Below the pieces are notes generated by a model. The model saw only the letters and a list, made by a program, of their open reading frames with translations. It was not told the origin of the DNA and did no database searches. From positions 1 to 6,861 of the forward strand of contig JAOPVG010000520.1 of assembly GCA_025966255.1 (NCBI GenBank): a stretch of 6,861 nucleotides of DNA, read 5' to 3'. The translations under genes and the position numbers were made by a program. Shown here piece by piece: positions 6,036 through 6,861 of the stretch. Source of the DNA: Jatrophihabitans sp. GTDB taxonomy: Bacteria > Actinomycetota > Actinomycetes > Mycobacteriales > Jatrophihabitantaceae. Positions within the stretch are counted from its first letter, which is position 1, and every line of letters starts with the position of its first letter.

Positions 6036-6861
6036 CTACGCCGGCCCGGACGCCGGAATGCCGGCCAGCGAGGTCGTTGCCGCTCGGCGCCGCGCTGACC
6101 GCGACAGTAGGTGCGTGGTCCAGGCCAGGGCGATCATCGCGATCGCGGCCAGGACGATGAAGGCTTTCGTTGTCGCCAGGGTGTCCCATGTCGTGTGCAG
6201 TCCGACGGCGAATGCGAAGGCCACGATGCAGATCAGGATTGAGCGCCTTGTCCAGCCGGCGGCAAACGCAGCCCCGATCGCCGCGCCCGTCAGTCCCGTC
6301 CAGGCCATGTGCGCTGCGGGACTCAACAGCCCACGCAACAGGAGTACGCCGTCCACTGCGCTCAGGTTCCCGCCGCTTTGGATGAGCACGACGAAGGCAT
6401 AGCCCATCGTCTCGAGCGCGGCGAATCCGGCGCCGGCCGCCACTCCCAGAAGGAGTCCGTCGGCTCCGTTGCGTAACCGCCTCACCGCGATCAGGACTAC
6501 GACCGGAACGATCAGCTTGCTTGTCTCTTCGATGAATCCGACGGCGAGCATTGGCAAGGTGTCCAGGCGCAGCAGCGTCTTGTACTCGAGGAGGCCGGCC
6601 ACCACGATCCCAATGACTCCCCCGATGACCGCGACTGTCGCAAGCATGCCGGTGCTCGCCGTATAGGGCAGGCGGAGGGCGTAGAGGAACGCGACGAACG
6701 TTGCCGGCATCACGCCGGCGCCAAGGAGGATCAGCGACGGAACGAAGTTCGGATTGCCGGTGTTCAGGAGGGCCTGCCGCACCGACTCGAAAAGGCCGAC
6801 CCCGACAACGAGGACGATGATCCAGCCGAAACGTCGCAGGCGGCGGCGCGAGTTCGGTGCC
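6036..6861 (-). CDS. PrsW-family intramembrane metalloprotease, partial, N-terminus beyond right edge
   Basis: The frame ends at TAG (complement of 6036-6038) and stays open to the right edge, giving about 274 visible residues. An in-frame GTG at 6782 could be called as the start, but the codons upstream of it encode an Arg-rich stretch followed by a hydrophobic helix (FGWIIVLVVGVGLF), which fits the family's first membrane segment; the real start is probably just outside the window. Numbering from GTG 6782, the PrsW signature residues are all present: GFIEETSK (82-89, Glu85/Glu86), GFAALE (119-124), HMAW (158-161) and GLHTTWD (194-200), spread over about eight hydrophobic helices. PrsW in Bacillus performs site-1 cleavage of an anti-sigma factor; most actinobacterial members have no known target. 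It is convergent with the operon, 40 nt away, looks less GC-rich, and is probably unrelated in function. The C-terminal tail is Arg/Ala-rich and likely cytoplasmic. Confidence 0.87.
   Translation of the reverse strand, partial: APNSRRRLRRFGWIIVLVVGVGLFESVRQALLNTGNPNFVPSLILLGAGVMPATFVAFLYALRLPYTASTGMLATVAVIGGVIGIVVAGLLEYKTLLRLDTLPMLAVGFIEETSKLIVPVVVLIAVRRLRNGADGLLLGVAAGAGFAALETMGYAFVVLIQSGGNLSAVDGVLLLRGLLSPAAHMAWTGLTGAAIGAAFAAGWTRRSILICIVAFAFAVGLHTTWDTLATTKAFIVLAAIAMIALAWTTHLLSRSARRRAATTSLAGIPASGPA

Noticed and set aside
6052..6065. GCCGG-AATG-CCGGC hairpin as an operon terminator
   Set aside because: Only a 5-bp stem without a T-run, located inside the protease coding sequence; ordinary for GC-rich coding DNA.
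1..6861. Defence system, CRISPR array, mobile element or RNA gene
   Set aside because: No repeat-spacer pattern, transposase, terminal repeats, integrase or tRNA-like cloverleaf was seen on either strand; all larger frames are accounted for by metabolic or membrane proteins.

Overview
The window looks like chromosomal DNA of a high-GC Actinomycetota. It is strongly GC-rich, codons mostly end in G or C, genes are tightly packed with overlapping stops and starts, and the proteins read like actinobacterial relatives. I cannot name a genus. No rRNA, tRNA, CRISPR array, insertion sequence or phage gene was seen.

Layout. Positions 1-483 (minus) hold the N-terminal 161 residues of a class II glutamine amidotransferase that runs off the left edge. 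A 124-nt divergent gap (484-607) contains small palindromes and probably the promoters for both directions. Then comes a compact four-gene plus-strand operon: a glutamine-synthetase-family ligase (608-1990), an APC-superfamily permease (2039-3550), a class III PLP aminotransferase (3550-4866) and a FluG/nodulin-type amidohydrolase (4853-5995). The last three genes overlap one another (TGATG junction, then a 14-nt overlap), so they are almost certainly co-transcribed and translationally coupled. After a 40-nt gap, a PrsW-family membrane protease (minus, stop at 6036) converges on the operon and runs off the right edge.

How the genes may work together. The permease plus GS-like ligase plus aminotransferase resemble the logic of gamma-glutamylation routes such as the Puu putrescine pathway: import an amine or amino acid, cap it with glutamate, process it, and remove the amino group. 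The GS-like protein keeps all six metal-ligand positions of glutamine synthetase but departs from ammonium-using enzymes at substrate-site positions, which points to an organic amine substrate. The amidohydrolase is the counterpart of the N-terminal half of fungal FluG, whose C-terminal half is a GS-like domain, so this operon carries a split FluG. The divergent Ntn-type amidotransferase could be a second candidate for gamma-glutamyl amide hydrolysis. The substrate is not known, and no oxidoreductase or aldehyde dehydrogenase is in the window. The pathway is inference; the family assignments are well supported.
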